Assembly (NCBI RefSeq): GCF_000969445.1
Contig: NZ_JZEY01000061.1
Location: 607,501-671,500, forward strand
Length of the DNA stretch: 64,000 nucleotides
Direction of reading: 5' to 3'
Source of the DNA: Devosia chinhatensis
GTDB taxonomy: Bacteria > Pseudomonadota > Alphaproteobacteria > Rhizobiales > Devosiaceae
Shown: positions 1-8,554 of the stretch, piece by piece
How the letters are laid out: every line of letters begins with the position of its first letter
Numbering within the stretch: position 1 is the stretch's first letter
The notes under the pieces: model-generated
Told to the model about the DNA's origin: nothing
Seen by the model: only the letters and a program-made list of their open reading frames with translations
Databases searched by the model: none
Translations under genes and position numbers: made by a program

Positions 1-442
1 GCTCCGGCGATGCGGCGCCTGAAGGCGCACCCTTAGTAAATAGAGGCCATTCTATAGAGCGCCCCTTATGCAGGCCACGGCGACTGCATGGTCCATGCAC
101 TATCCCGGACACCTTGTCTGCGCCGCACCCCCGATGATCGACATCTTGCAGCCGCCGTATTGGTGCCGCCCGCAGGGCGCGCTTATCCTGACCACATATC
201 CCTGCCGGCAGACCCGTCACGACATGCACCCACCGCGCAAGAAGCGGCCTCGAGCCGGCGTCCTGTTCTCATCGCAGGATCGCGATCGTGGGAAGCAATG
301 GCGCCCGGTCCGATCTCGGGCCATCGATCAGCGACATCCGGCCCGCCACGAACAAAGCAACGATAATGGCCGAGCCGTCATCGACGGGCCCTTCAAGTCA
401 GAGCCTGGTGTGAACGGGATTGGCGCCAAGAGCAGGATGAAG
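1..442. other. non-coding stretch before tRNA-Ser
   Basis: I see no convincing gene here. The open frames over it have arginine- and proline-rich translations typical of random GC-rich DNA and no family resemblance. The first 36 bases could be the tail of a gene ending in TAG at 34-36, but that is too short to judge. A small hairpin (GCGCC, loop TGAA, GGCGC at 15-28) and a TCTATAGAG box at 51-59 are visible. The stretch lies downstream of the minus-strand tRNA, so it may hold its 3' trailer and the regulatory region of a gene left of the window. Confidence 0.5.
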
Positions 443-532
443 TGGCGGAGAGAGAGGGATTCGAACCCCCGATAGAGTTGCCCCTATGCCGCATTTCGAG
501 TGCGGTGCATTCAACCGCTCTGCCATCTCTCC
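443..532 (-). tRNA. tRNA-Ser (anticodon CGA)
   Basis: Read on the minus strand this is a 90-nt class II tRNA with an encoded CCA end. The acceptor stem GGAGAGA pairs with TCTCTCC. The anticodon stem is CCGCA/TGCGG with loop CTCGAAA, giving anticodon CGA (plus-strand 496-498), which reads the serine codon UCG. A long variable arm and the TΨC loop GGTTCGAATCC follow, as expected for tRNA-Ser. No integrase or partial duplicate of its 3' end is visible beside it, so there is no sign of use as an attachment site. Confidence 0.97.
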
Positions 533-645
533 GCGAGATCGAAAGCGTCCGGACCGGACGCGGCTGGTCGATACGGGGCGGCTTATGGCATAGCATGCAC
601 ACCTCTGCAACTCCCCCGTGCGCCTCCCGGCAAGGAATTCTCACA

Positions 646-1059
646 ATGGCCGATCCGCTCTTTGCCTATGGCACTTTGCAGGACCAAGGAATTCTCGAGG
701 CCGTGCTTGGCCGCCCCGTTGCGCCGCTGGCTTTCTCCCCTGCCTCGCTCCCCCACCATCGCGTCGTCACCTATCCCGGTCGTCCCTATCCAGCGCTGAT
801 CCCTGATGCTGGCGCCCATGCTTCCGGCACGCTTATCAGCGGGCTCGCGGATGACGACTACATTGCCCTCGATGCCTTCGAGGGCAATGAATATAGAAGC
901 GGGACATGCACTGTCTGCGCAGCAACAGCTAAGATCGTCGCCCGGGTCTACCTGCCCATATGCATTATTCTGCCCGATGCGCCGGGTTGGAGCCTCACCC
1001 ATTGGCGCCTTCATCATCGAGATGCCTTGCTCAAGGAAGCGCAGGGCGCGCTGGGCTGA
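646..1059 (+). CDS. gamma-glutamylcyclotransferase-like (AIG2/GGCT fold) protein
   Basis: A 137-residue protein of the GGCT/AIG2 family, which cleaves gamma-glutamyl-amine or gamma-glutamyl-amino acid bonds to release 5-oxoproline. The N-terminal YGTL loop that binds the substrate is at residues 8-11, the YPAL stretch at 48-51, and the likely catalytic glutamate is Glu79 in AFEGNEY. Length fits the small bacterial members. The start ATG was chosen because the family begins just before the FAYGTL strand; the longer open frame upstream runs through the tRNA. It lies alone on the plus strand. The natural substrate cannot be told from sequence. Confidence 0.82.
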   Translation: MADPLFAYGTLQDQGILEAVLGRPVAPLAFSPASLPHHRVVTYPGRPYPALIPDAGAHASGTLISGLADDDYIALDAFEGNEYRSGTCTVCAATAKIVARVYLPICIILPDAPGWSLTHWRLHHRDALLKEAQGALG

Positions 1060-1147
1060 CCCTCTTCACAAAGCCGTGCACATTGATCGGAGAGAAGGTC
1101 CCGCGCGTTCAAGCCGTGTTTGCAGCAATTTTCCAGGGAGATTGAAC

Positions 1148-1927
1148 ATGGTCCACCGCCGCACCATACTGGCCGGAATGGCCGCTCTGCCGCTTGTCGG
1201 CATTGCCGGCACCTCGATTGCCAATGCCCAGCAAGCCGCCGGAGACGCCGCCATGCCCGACACGATCCCGACCAGTGCCGGCGATCTCGTCATCCATCCT
1301 GTCGACCATGCCAGCCTCGTGCTCGAATGGGGCGACAAGGTCATCTATGTCGACCCGGTGGGCGGCGCCGAACTTTATGCCGGCCTGCCCGCGCCCACCG
1401 CCATCCTGATTACCCATGGCCATGGCGACCATTTCGATCTGCCCACGCTCGAAGCCATCGGCGCCGACCTGCCCTTTCTGACCAATCAGGAAGTGTTCGA
1501 CCAATTGCCCGAGGCCCTCAAGGCCAATGCCAGCGCCGTCGCCAACGGCGAGGATGCGGTTCTCATCGACATTCCCGTTCGCGCCATAGCCGCCCACAAC
1601 ACCACGCCTGACCGGATGCAATACCATCCCGAAGGCGTCGGCAATGGCTATATCCTCACCTTCGGCGACACCCAGGTCTATGTTGCCGGCGATACCGAGC
1701 CCACCGAGGACATGCTGGCCCTGACCGACATCGACGTGGCCTTCCTGCCCATGAACCTGCCCTATACAATGACGCCCGAGCAGGCCGCCGAGGCGATCAA
1801 CACCTTCAAGCCCGCCATCGTCTATCCCTACCATTACGGTGACAGCGACCTGTCCGTTCTCGACGCCGCAATCGAGGACGGCGTCGAGCTTCGGCTGCGC
1901 AACTGGTATCCGAACGGCCAGGGCTGA
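1148..1927 (+). CDS. Tat-exported metal-dependent hydrolase, beta-lactamase fold (UPF0173-like)
   Basis: A 259-residue protein with a twin-arginine signal (RRTILAG at 4-10, hydrophobic stretch, AQQA cleavage area near 27-30), so it is probably exported folded to the periplasm. The mature part is a metallo-beta-lactamase domain: the metal motif HGHGDHFD begins at His90, with further ligands in the AGDTEP segment and the YPYHYG motif near the C-terminus. Relatives (UPF0173, UlaG/RomA-like) are mostly cytoplasmic hydrolases of unknown substrate, so the Tat signal is a distinguishing trait. Upstream in-frame ATGs exist, but only this start gives the signal peptide at the N-terminus. Confidence 0.85.
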   Translation: MVHRRTILAGMAALPLVGIAGTSIANAQQAAGDAAMPDTIPTSAGDLVIHPVDHASLVLEWGDKVIYVDPVGGAELYAGLPAPTAILITHGHGDHFDLPTLEAIGADLPFLTNQEVFDQLPEALKANASAVANGEDAVLIDIPVRAIAAHNTTPDRMQYHPEGVGNGYILTFGDTQVYVAGDTEPTEDMLALTDIDVAFLPMNLPYTMTPEQAAEAINTFKPAIVYPYHYGDSDLSVLDAAIEDGVELRLRNWYPNGQG

Positions 1928-1962
1928 GCACTGTCGAGCGCCGTCGTTTCCCGCGACGGCGC

Positions 1963-1991
1963 TTGACTCAAAGAGGCTTTTTGCCGATAAG
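1963..1991 (+). promoter_or_regulatory. candidate sigma-70-type promoter of the rplU operon
   Basis: TTGACT (1963-1968) and GATAAG (1986-1991) are separated by 17 bp, close to the housekeeping consensus. They sit just after the metallo-hydrolase stop and about 180 bp before rplU. No other promoter-like pair is as good in this gap. Confidence 0.55.
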
Positions 1992-2003
1992 CGCCCGATC
2001 CAT

Positions 2004-2040
2004 GCGCACCGGTCCGTCCGGTGCGCTGGTTTTGTTTGAA
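2004..2040 (+). terminator. terminator/attenuator-like hairpin in the rplU leader
   Basis: A perfect 9-bp stem GCGCACCGG (2004-2012) / CCGGTGCGC (2018-2026) with loop TCCGT is followed by TGGTTTTGTTT. It lies downstream of the candidate promoter and upstream of rplU, so it could end leader transcripts early. A second 7-bp hairpin (2060-2077, loop TTGT) follows. It might instead only terminate readthrough from the hydrolase gene. Confidence 0.6.
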
Positions 2041-2169
2041 AACGCTGCTCGAGGCTGCCGCCGGACTTGTGTCCGGCATCCTTCGTAAAGCCCGCGGAAT
2101 TGGCATGAGGCCGCGGCGCCGCAGAGCGCGACAGATAGGGACCTGCTGGCAGAACCAGTGGGCTGAAAC

Positions 2170-2700
2170 ATGACTTTTGCCGTTATCAAGACGGGCGGGA
2201 AGCAGTACAAGGTTGCTGCCAACGACGTCATCAAGATCGAAAAGCTCGACGCTGAAGCCGGCGACATCGTCACCTTTGACGAAGTCCTCATGGTTGGCGA
2301 CACCATCGGCGCTCCGCTGGTGGAAGGCGCTCTGGTTGCCGCCGAGCTGGTCGAGACCCGCAAGCAGAAGACCGTCATCATCTTCAAGAAGCGTCGCCGC
2401 CACAATTCGCGTCGCCGCAACGGTCACCGTCAGCTTTTGTCCACGGTCCGCATCACCGAGATCCTGACGGGCGGCGCCAAGCCGACCATCAAGGCTGCGG
2501 CCAAGGCCGAAACCACCGAGGCCGTCACCGAAAAGGCTCCGGCCAAGAAGGCGACCAAGAAGACCGAGGCTGACGCAGCTGCCGAGGCACCGGCCAAGAA
2601 GCCGGCCGCCAAGAAGGCCGCCGCCACCGAAGACAATGCCGCTGAAAAGCCGGCAAAGAAGGCCCCGGCCAAGAAGGCCGACAAGGCCGATAAGGAATAA
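2170..2700 (+). CDS. rplU: 50S ribosomal protein L21 with Lys/Ala-rich tail
   Basis: A 176-residue L21, a 23S rRNA-binding protein of the large subunit. Residues 1 to about 103 form the normal domain, with [10 protein letters not shown] at 8-17 and the basic loop [16 protein letters not shown]. Residues from about 105 to 176 are an added low-complexity tail of AKK, PAKK and acidic segments, like a histone H1 tail; bacterial L21 is usually near 103 residues. rpmA follows after 12 bp. The tail may bind rRNA or nucleic acid non-specifically, which is inference. Confidence 0.97.
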   Translation: MTFAVIKTGGKQYKVAANDVIKIEKLDAEAGDIVTFDEVLMVGDTIGAPLVEGALVAAELVETRKQKTVIIFKKRRRHNSRRRNGHRQLLSTVRITEILTGGAKPTIKAAAKAETTEAVTEKAPAKKATKKTEADAAAEAPAKKPAAKKAAATEDNAAEKPAKKAPAKKADKADKE

Positions 2701-2712
2701 GGAGCTAGACAA

Positions 2713-2979
2713 TTGGCACATAAGAAAGCAGGCGGTTCATCCCGCAACGGTCGTGATACTGCTGGCCGTCGTCTTGGCGTGAAGAAGTTCGGTGGCGAAA
2801 CCGTCGTCGCCGGCAACATCATCATTCGTCAGCGCGGCACCAAGTGGGCTGTGGGCACCGGCGTCGGCCTGGGCAAGGACCACACCATCTATGCCCTGAT
2901 CGACGGCAATGTGGCGTTCCGCACCCGCGCGAACTCCAAAGTACACGTGTCTGTCATCCCGGCAGAGGCCGCCGAATAA
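2713..2979 (+). CDS. rpmA: 50S ribosomal protein L27
   Basis: An 88-residue L27 whose N-terminus [15 protein letters not shown] matches the family exactly and reaches toward the peptidyl-transferase centre. The only start consistent with this end is TTG, preceded by GGAG at 2701-2704 with 8 nt spacing; no ATG is available. Starting directly at (M)AHKKAGG means no cleavable N-terminal extension, unlike Firmicutes L27. It is co-transcribed with rplU and followed by a strong terminator. Confidence 0.97.
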   Translation: MAHKKAGGSSRNGRDTAGRRLGVKKFGGETVVAGNIIIRQRGTKWAVGTGVGLGKDHTIYALIDGNVAFRTRANSKVHVSVIPAEAAE

Positions 2980-3050
2980 TCCGGCAGGCCTGACCAACCC
3001 GCCGGAGACCTCGTTCCCCGGCGCTGTTTGGCAAGAGACACAAGCAAAGC

Positions 3051-3082
3051 AAAGGGGAACCGGTCCGACCGGTTCCCCTTTT
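3051..3082 (+). terminator. rho-independent terminator after rpmA
   Basis: A 14-bp stem (AAAGGGGAACCGGT / ACCGGTTCCCCTTT) with a 3-nt loop CCG runs straight into TTTTCGTCTTTG. It separates the ribosomal protein pair from the GNAT genes, whose first start is 22 bp further on. Confidence 0.9.
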
Positions 3083-3104
3083 CGTCTTTGTAGAGCTTTG
3101 AGCC

Positions 3105-3632
3105 ATGACCGCCTTCAAGCATCGTCTGCCCGCCACGCTGTCCACTGCGCGTCTGGTCCTGACCGCGCCCAAAATGGCGCATGCTGCCGCCATCGCCGAA
3201 CTCTGCAACAATGCCAATGTGCACAAATGGATAGCCCGCCTCCCCTTCCCCTACGGCCTGGAGGATGCGCGCTTCTTCATCGAACAGATCGTGCCCAGCG
3301 ACGAGGAGGCCTGCTACGGGCTGATCCTTGATGGCGCGCTGATCGGTGTCGTCGGCCTGCATCTCCTGGGCGACGAGCCCGCCGAACTGGGCTATTGGCT
3401 GGGCGAACCCTATTGGGGCCATGGCTATGCCACCGAAGCCGCCCAGGCCCTGATCGCGGCGGCCCGATCCGCCGGCGCGACTGCGCTGGGCTCCCGCGCC
3501 CGCACGACCAATATGGCATCGCGCAATGTGCTCAGGAAACTCGGCTTTGTCGAGACCGGCAAGATCATCGAGACCGACGGCAATCTCGAGGGCCAGGACA
3601 TGGTCCTCATGTCGCTGGATTTAACCAGATGA
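3105..3632 (+). CDS. GNAT N-acetyltransferase, RimJ/RimL type (1 of 3)
   Basis: A 175-residue acetyltransferase that uses acetyl-CoA to modify an amine, by family resemblance a protein N-terminus or small molecule. The RimL-type start LSTARLVLTAP is at 16-26. The acetyl-CoA loop is in YWLGEPYWGHGYATEAA near residues 97-113, and the NxAS-type segment TNMASRNVLRKLGF follows. Its TGA overlaps the ATG of the next GNAT gene (ATGA), so the two are translationally coupled. Target unknown; position next to L21/L27 and Obg makes a ribosomal target possible but unproved. Confidence 0.85.
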   Translation: MTAFKHRLPATLSTARLVLTAPKMAHAAAIAELCNNANVHKWIARLPFPYGLEDARFFIEQIVPSDEEACYGLILDGALIGVVGLHLLGDEPAELGYWLGEPYWGHGYATEAAQALIAAARSAGATALGSRARTTNMASRNVLRKLGFVETGKIIETDGNLEGQDMVLMSLDLTR

Positions 3633-4156
3633 CCGAGCTGCGCACTGCCCGCCTCCTCCTGCGTCCGGCCCGGCCCGACGACGCCCCCTGCTATGCCCTG
3701 GGGGTCAGCGAATTCGCCGTCGCCCGCTGGCTGACGCACCTGCCCTGGCCCTATACGCTGTCCATGGCCAGCGACTGGCTGCGCCAGGCCCCGGTGGGTC
3801 ATTCCGAACAGGCCCTTTTCATCATCGAGGTGCCGGGCAAGGGGCTGATCGGCTGCCTCTCGCTCGCCGACGAACTCGGCTTCTGGATCGCCCGTCCGCA
3901 TTGGGGCCGCGGCTATCTGACCGAAGCGGCCTCGGCCATGATCAACTGGCATTTTGCCCGCGGCCCGCAACAGCAGATCCGCTGCTCCGCCCAGGCCGAC
4001 AACAAGCCCTCGCTGCGCGTCCAGGCCAAGCTGGGCTTTGTCGAATGCGGTCGCGACATGCGTTTTTCCCAGGCGCTGCAACACAATGTGCCCCACGTGG
4101 TTACGCAGTTGACGCGCAGCGACTGGCTGGCGCGTGGGAGCCTCAAATGCGCCTGA
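3629..4156 (+). CDS. GNAT N-acetyltransferase (2 of 3)
   Basis: A 175-residue paralogue of its neighbours, about the same length as the first. It begins MTELRTARLLLRPARPDD, the standard first strand of RimJ/RimL-like GNATs. The acetyl-CoA site is FWIARPHWGRGYLTEAA, and NKPSLRVQAKLGF is the usual fourth-motif helix. The start overlaps the previous stop by 4 nt, and its own end overlaps the next start by 10 nt. The three sequences differ enough to have distinct targets; none can be assigned from sequence. Confidence 0.83.
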   Translation: MTELRTARLLLRPARPDDAPCYALGVSEFAVARWLTHLPWPYTLSMASDWLRQAPVGHSEQALFIIEVPGKGLIGCLSLADELGFWIARPHWGRGYLTEAASAMINWHFARGPQQQIRCSAQADNKPSLRVQAKLGFVECGRDMRFSQALQHNVPHVVTQLTRSDWLARGSLKCA

Positions 4157-4716
4157 CCCAAACGATCCGCACGCCCCGTCTCATCCTGCGCCCGCCCCAG
4201 CTGGGCGACGCCGAGGCCATCGCGCTCTATCTCAACGATTTCGGCGTGGCGGGAAACCTGGCCCGCGTGCCCCATCCCTATACGCTCGACGATGCCCGGA
4301 CCTGGCTGGGCACGCGGCGGGCGTCCACGCCGCCCGACGAGGTCAATTTCGCCATCGAACATGCAGGGGTCTATACCGGCCAGGTGGGCTTTCATCCCGG
4401 CCCGGACGGTCCCATCATCGGCTATTGGCTGGGTCGGCCGTTCTGGGGACAGGGCATCATGAGCGAGGCGGTCCGCGCCAGTCTCGACTGGCTCTTTGCC
4501 GGCACCGATGTGGACGTGGTGCGCTCCGGCGTATTCCACTTCAACGCCGCCTCTCTGGCGATCCAGAACCGGCTGGGCTTTACCGTGACGGGCCGTTCCA
4601 GCCTGCTCTGCCTTGCGCGCAACGCCGAGGTGGAGCATATCGACACCAAACTGACGCGCGAACGCTTCCGGGACCATGCCGGAGAAGCCGCGCGACCCCA
4701 AGATGCGACGCATTAG
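4147..4716 (+). CDS. GNAT N-acetyltransferase (3 of 3)
   Basis: A 189-residue third GNAT of the series. IRTPRLILRPPQLGD is at 7-21, the acetyl-CoA loop is YWLGRPFWGQGIMSEAV, and NAASLAIQNRLGF follows. A 15-20 residue hydrophilic tail ending PQDATH is unique to this copy. The start lies inside the end of the second GNAT, so all three form one translational chain; obgE begins 21 bp later. Function is as for its neighbours: acetyl transfer to an unknown amine. Confidence 0.82.
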   Translation: MRLTQTIRTPRLILRPPQLGDAEAIALYLNDFGVAGNLARVPHPYTLDDARTWLGTRRASTPPDEVNFAIEHAGVYTGQVGFHPGPDGPIIGYWLGRPFWGQGIMSEAVRASLDWLFAGTDVDVVRSGVFHFNAASLAIQNRLGFTVTGRSSLLCLARNAEVEHIDTKLTRERFRDHAGEAARPQDATH

Positions 4717-4737
4717 ACGCTGGAAGGCTCGACACCA

Positions 4738-5781
4738 ATGAAATTTCTCGACCAGGCCAAGGTCTATATCAAGTCCGGTTCGGGCGGCGGCGGTGCCGTC
4801 AGCTTCCACCGGGAAAAATTCATCGAGTTCGGCGGCCCTGACGGCGGCAATGGCGGACGCGGCGGCGACATCGTCGCCGTCTGCGCCGAAGGCCTCAATA
4901 CGCTGATCGATTTCCGCTACCAGCAGCATTTCCGCGCCGATACGGGCACCCATGGCATGGGCAAGAACCGCCATGGCGCCAATGCCGAGGATGTCATCCT
5001 GCGCGTGCCCAAGGGCACCCAGATCTTCGAGGAAGACCAGGAAACCCTGATCGCCGATTTCACCGAGATCGGCCAGCGCGTCGTGCTGCTCAAGGGCGGC
5101 AATGGCGGCTTCGGCAATGCCTATTTCAAGACCTCGTCCAACCAGGCCCCCCGCCGCGCCAATCCCGGCCAGGAGGGCGTCGAAAAGGGCATCTGGCTGC
5201 GCCTCAAGCTCATCGCCGATGCCGGCCTCGTCGGTCAGCCCAATGCCGGCAAGTCGACCTTTCTCGCCGCCGTCACCGCCGCCAAGCCCAAGATCGCCGA
5301 TTACCCCTTCACCACGCTCCACCCCAATCTGGGCGTGGTGCGCATCGGCGAGCGGGAATTCGTGCTGGCCGACATTCCCGGCCTCATCGAGGGCGCCAGC
5401 GAAGGCGTGGGCATCGGCGACCGGTTCCTGGGCCATATCGAGCGCTGCAACGTGCTCATCCACCTGATCGACGGCACCAATGAAGACGTGGTCCATGTCT
5501 ATAAGGCGGTCCGCCACGAACTGGCTGCCTATGCCGATGTGCTGGCCGAAAAGCAGGAAATCGTCGTCCTCAACAAGATCGATGCCCTCACCGAGGAGGA
5601 GATCAAGGACAAGGTCAAGGCACTGAAGAAAGCCAGCAAGGCCGAGGTTCGCCTGATCTCGGGCGCCACCGGCCAGGGCGTCGAGCAGGTTCTATGGGAC
5701 GTGCTGCACATCCTCGACGCCGACAAGGCCGAAGCCGCCGCCCTCGACGCCAAGCCCACGGAAGAAAAATGGACGCCGTGA
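4738..5781 (+). CDS. obgE: GTPase ObgE/CgtA, 50S assembly factor
   Basis: A 347-residue Obg GTPase, needed for late 50S assembly and stress signalling. The glycine-rich Obg fold is at 1-158 ([14 protein letters not shown] near 14-27). The G domain follows with G1 GQPNAGKST at 166-174, G3 DIPGLIEGA at 212-220 and G4 NKID near residue 281. The C-terminus is short, lacking an acidic tail. Its place after rplU-rpmA is conserved across bacteria. Confidence 0.97.
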   Translation: MKFLDQAKVYIKSGSGGGGAVSFHREKFIEFGGPDGGNGGRGGDIVAVCAEGLNTLIDFRYQQHFRADTGTHGMGKNRHGANAEDVILRVPKGTQIFEEDQETLIADFTEIGQRVVLLKGGNGGFGNAYFKTSSNQAPRRANPGQEGVEKGIWLRLKLIADAGLVGQPNAGKSTFLAAVTAAKPKIADYPFTTLHPNLGVVRIGEREFVLADIPGLIEGASEGVGIGDRFLGHIERCNVLIHLIDGTNEDVVHVYKAVRHELAAYADVLAEKQEIVVLNKIDALTEEEIKDKVKALKKASKAEVRLISGATGQGVEQVLWDVLHILDADKAEAAALDAKPTEEKWTP

Positions 5782-5929
5782 TCCGCTGTCCTCTGGCGGC
5801 GCGCTACCGGGTCGAGCAAGACGCTTATAGAGGCGAAAGCCGCGACCCCTGTTTGGCGATCGCCCGATTGCGACTGCAGGTTCCCGCTTTCGCGCGAATG
5901 TCCCCGTGTTTCTCGGCGGAACTGGATAG

Positions 5930-7063
5930 ATGAACCCCCTCGCCCCCTATCGGCGCATTACCATCAAGATCGGCTCGGCCCTGCTCGTCGACAAGGCCGG
6001 CAAGCTGCGGGCCGCCTGGTTGGCCGAGCTGGCCGCCGACATCGCCGCGCTCAAGGCCGAAGGCCGCGAGATCGTCATCGTATCCTCCGGCGCCATTGCG
6101 CTGGGCCGGGGGCTGCTGGGCCTGTCCGCTCCCGTTCTGACGCTCGAGCAAAGCCAGGCCGCCGCCAGCGCCGGGCAGATCGCGCTCAGCCAGGCCTGGG
6201 CCGAGGCGCTGGGCCAGCACGATATCGTCACCGGGCAGATCCTCATTACCCCCAATATCACCGAGGAACGCCGCTATTTCCTCAATGCCCGCACCACCAT
6301 CCAGACGCTTCTGGGGCTGGGTGCCATTCCCATCATCAACGAGAATGACAGCGTCGCCACCGCCGAGATCCGCTATGGCGACAATGACCGCCTCTCGGCC
6401 CGCGTCGCCACCATGATCGAGGCGGACCTGCTTGTCCTGCTTTCCGACATCGACGGGCTCTATACCGCGCCACCGGCCCGGGACCCCGACGCCGCCCATA
6501 TTCCCGTGGTCGAGCGCATCACGCCGGCCATCGAGGCCATGGCCGGCGGCGCGGCCAGCCACCTTTCGCGTGGCGGCATGACCACCAAGGTCGAAGCCGG
6601 CAAGATCGCAACGCTGGCCGGCACCGCCATGATCATCGCCAAGGGCACCGAAGGCCATCCGCTGCAAAGGCTCGGCGCAGGCGGGCTCCACACATTGTTC
6701 CACGCAGCCACCAGCCGCGCCCAATCGCGCAAGCGCTGGATCATGGGCACCTTGCAGGTCTCGGGTTCGGTTCAGGTCGATGCCGGCGCTGCCGGGGCGC
6801 TGAAGAAAGGCCGCTCGCTCCTGCCCATCGGCGTCACCCGCATCACCGGCGCTTTCGAGCGCGGCGACACCATTGCCGTGCTCGATCCCGAAGGCCGGGA
6901 AATCGCGCGCGGCCTCAGCGGTCTCGACAGCGAGGACGCGCGCCTCGTCATGGGCAAGCGCAGCCATGCCATCGTCGAATTGCTCGGCGCCGGGAACCGC
7001 GCCGAAATGGTGCATCGTGACAATATGGTCCTGACGGGCAGTATAGAGGAAACCACCGCATGA
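5930..7063 (+). CDS. proB: glutamate 5-kinase
   Basis: A 377-residue enzyme that phosphorylates glutamate, the first step of proline synthesis. The amino-acid kinase domain starts with [14 protein letters not shown]. The [10 protein letters not shown] stretch and [17 protein letters not shown] (substrate and phosphate loops) are intact. A C-terminal PUA domain occupies about residues 280-370 ([17 protein letters not shown]). The 148-bp gap after obgE holds no clear promoter. Its stop overlaps the proA start by 4 nt. Feedback inhibition by proline is known for the family. Confidence 0.97.
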   Translation: MNPLAPYRRITIKIGSALLVDKAGKLRAAWLAELAADIAALKAEGREIVIVSSGAIALGRGLLGLSAPVLTLEQSQAAASAGQIALSQAWAEALGQHDIVTGQILITPNITEERRYFLNARTTIQTLLGLGAIPIINENDSVATAEIRYGDNDRLSARVATMIEADLLVLLSDIDGLYTAPPARDPDAAHIPVVERITPAIEAMAGGAASHLSRGGMTTKVEAGKIATLAGTAMIIAKGTEGHPLQRLGAGGLHTLFHAATSRAQSRKRWIMGTLQVSGSVQVDAGAAGALKKGRSLLPIGVTRITGAFERGDTIAVLDPEGREIARGLSGLDSEDARLVMGKRSHAIVELLGAGNRAEMVHRDNMVLTGSIEETTA

Positions 7064-8340
7064 GCGCCGTTCAATCCACGCCTTCTATCGCGGAGATCAT
7101 GGCCGGGATCGGCCGCAATGCCCGCATCGGCGCCAGCGCCCTCAAGATCGCCACGGCGGAACAGAAGCGCACGGCCCTCCTCACTGCCGCCGGCGCCATC
7201 AATGCGCATCGCAAGAAAATCCTCGCCGCCAACGAACTCGACATGGCTGCGGCGAAGGAAAAAGGTATTTCCGGCGCTTTTCTGGACCGTCTCCTGCTCA
7301 ACGACGCCCGCATCGACGGCATTATCGAGGCGGTGAAGACCATTGCCGAACTGCCCGATCCGGTCGGCACGATCATCTCAGAATGGGACCGGCCCAATGG
7401 TCTCCATATCGAGCGTGTCCGCACCCCGCTCGGCGTCATCGGCGTCATTTTCGAATCCCGCCCCAATGTCACTGCCGATGCCGGCGCGCTCTGCATCAAG
7501 TCGGGCAATGCCGTCGTCCTGCGCGGCGGATCGGACAGCTTCCATTCCTCGACCGCTCTGGTCGATTGCCTGCTCGATGGCCTGCATCTGGCCGGCCTGC
7601 CGGTCGAATGCGTCCAGCTCGTCCCCACTACCGACCGCGAGGCAGTGGGCGAGATGCTCAAGGGTCTCGACGGCAATATCGACGTCATCGTCCCGCGCGG
7701 CGGCAAGTCGCTGGTCTCCCGCGTCCAGTCCGAAGCCCGTGTGCCGGTCTTTGCCCATCTCGAAGGGCTCGTGCATGTCTATATCGACAAATCCGCCGAT
7801 CTCGACAAAGCCGTCTCGGTCACCCTCAACGCCAAGATGCGCCGCACCGGCATTTGCGGCGCCGCCGAAACCCTGCTCGTCCACAAGGATGTGGTCGGCA
7901 CTCATCTCCAGCCCATCATCGCCGCACTCGTGGCCAAGGGTTGCGAAATCCGGGGCGACGAAACCGTCCTCTCCATGATCCCCGGAGCCGTCGCGGCCAA
8001 TGAGGAAGATTGGAAGACCGAATATGAAGACGCCATCATCTCGGTGAAGATCGTCGACAGTCTCGAACAGGCCATTGCCCATATCGAGCACTATTCCTCC
8101 CACCACACAGAAGCCATCATCGCCGAGGATGCCGAAGCCGTCGAAAAATTCTTCAACGGCATCGACAGCGCCATCCTCGTCCACAACGCCTCCACCCAGT
8201 TCGCCGATGGCGGCGAATTCGGCTTCGGCGGCGAAATCGGCATTGCCACCGGTAAGATGCACGCCCGCGGCCCCGTCGGCGTCGAACAGCTCACCAGCTT
8301 CAAATACCGCGTCCGCGGCAACGGGCAGACAAGGCCTTGA
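7060..8340 (+). CDS. proA: glutamate-5-semialdehyde dehydrogenase
   Basis: A 426-residue gamma-glutamyl phosphate reductase, second step of proline synthesis, using NADPH to make the semialdehyde. The nucleophilic cysteine sits in [12 protein letters not shown], and [17 protein letters not shown] is the conserved N-terminal motif. The C-terminus [13 protein letters not shown] is the family hallmark, so the gene is full length. The start overlaps proB (ATGA), as expected for enzymes that channel a labile acyl phosphate. Confidence 0.97.
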   Translation: MSAVQSTPSIAEIMAGIGRNARIGASALKIATAEQKRTALLTAAGAINAHRKKILAANELDMAAAKEKGISGAFLDRLLLNDARIDGIIEAVKTIAELPDPVGTIISEWDRPNGLHIERVRTPLGVIGVIFESRPNVTADAGALCIKSGNAVVLRGGSDSFHSSTALVDCLLDGLHLAGLPVECVQLVPTTDREAVGEMLKGLDGNIDVIVPRGGKSLVSRVQSEARVPVFAHLEGLVHVYIDKSADLDKAVSVTLNAKMRRTGICGAAETLLVHKDVVGTHLQPIIAALVAKGCEIRGDETVLSMIPGAVAANEEDWKTEYEDAIISVKIVDSLEQAIAHIEHYSSHHTEAIIAEDAEAVEKFFNGIDSAILVHNASTQFADGGEFGFGGEIGIATGKMHARGPVGVEQLTSFKYRVRGNGQTRP

Positions 8341-8364
8341 TGGGTTTACCGTCCTCGGCCGGCC

Positions 8365-8549
8365 CCCACCCAACCTCGCCCGGAAGATGGGTGAGGGTTC
8401 TCCTGACGCCACTGCCAAACCCTGCGCTTCATCGCCCCCTCTCCCTGGGTGGAGAGGGCCGGGGTGAGGGGGCCTTCCGGCTTCCACCCCCGGCTGCAAA
8501 GGCCCCATTGCCTGGCGCTGCGCGCCGGCCCCTCTCGCTGAGGGAGAGG
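8365..8549. repeat. cluster of three REP-like GC palindromes
   Basis: Between proA and nadD lie three imperfect inverted repeats of the kind common between alphaproteobacterial genes: CACCCA/TGGGTG (8367-8372 with 8388-8393), CCCTCTCC/GGAGAGGG (8437-8444 with 8451-8458, followed by CCGGGGTGAGGGGG) and CCTCTC/GAGAGG (8531-8536 with 8544-8549). The last unit supplies the purine-rich stretch that probably acts as ribosome-binding site of nadD. Confidence 0.7.
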
Positions 8550-8554
8550 CGCTC

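Noticed and set aside
1..36. Possible end of a gene stopping at TAG 34-36
   Set aside because: Only 11 codons are visible; cannot be told from chance.
68..475. Two overlapping open frames left of the tRNA
   Set aside because: Translations are Arg/Pro-rich, one runs into the tRNA gene, and no ribosome-binding site or family match is seen.
443..532. tRNA-Ser as an integration site
   Set aside because: No integrase, no duplicated tRNA 3' end and no foreign-looking genes beside it.
3913..5517. 534-codon minus-strand frame
   Set aside because: Antisense to GNAT genes and obgE; composition rich in Ala, Gly and Asp without motifs.
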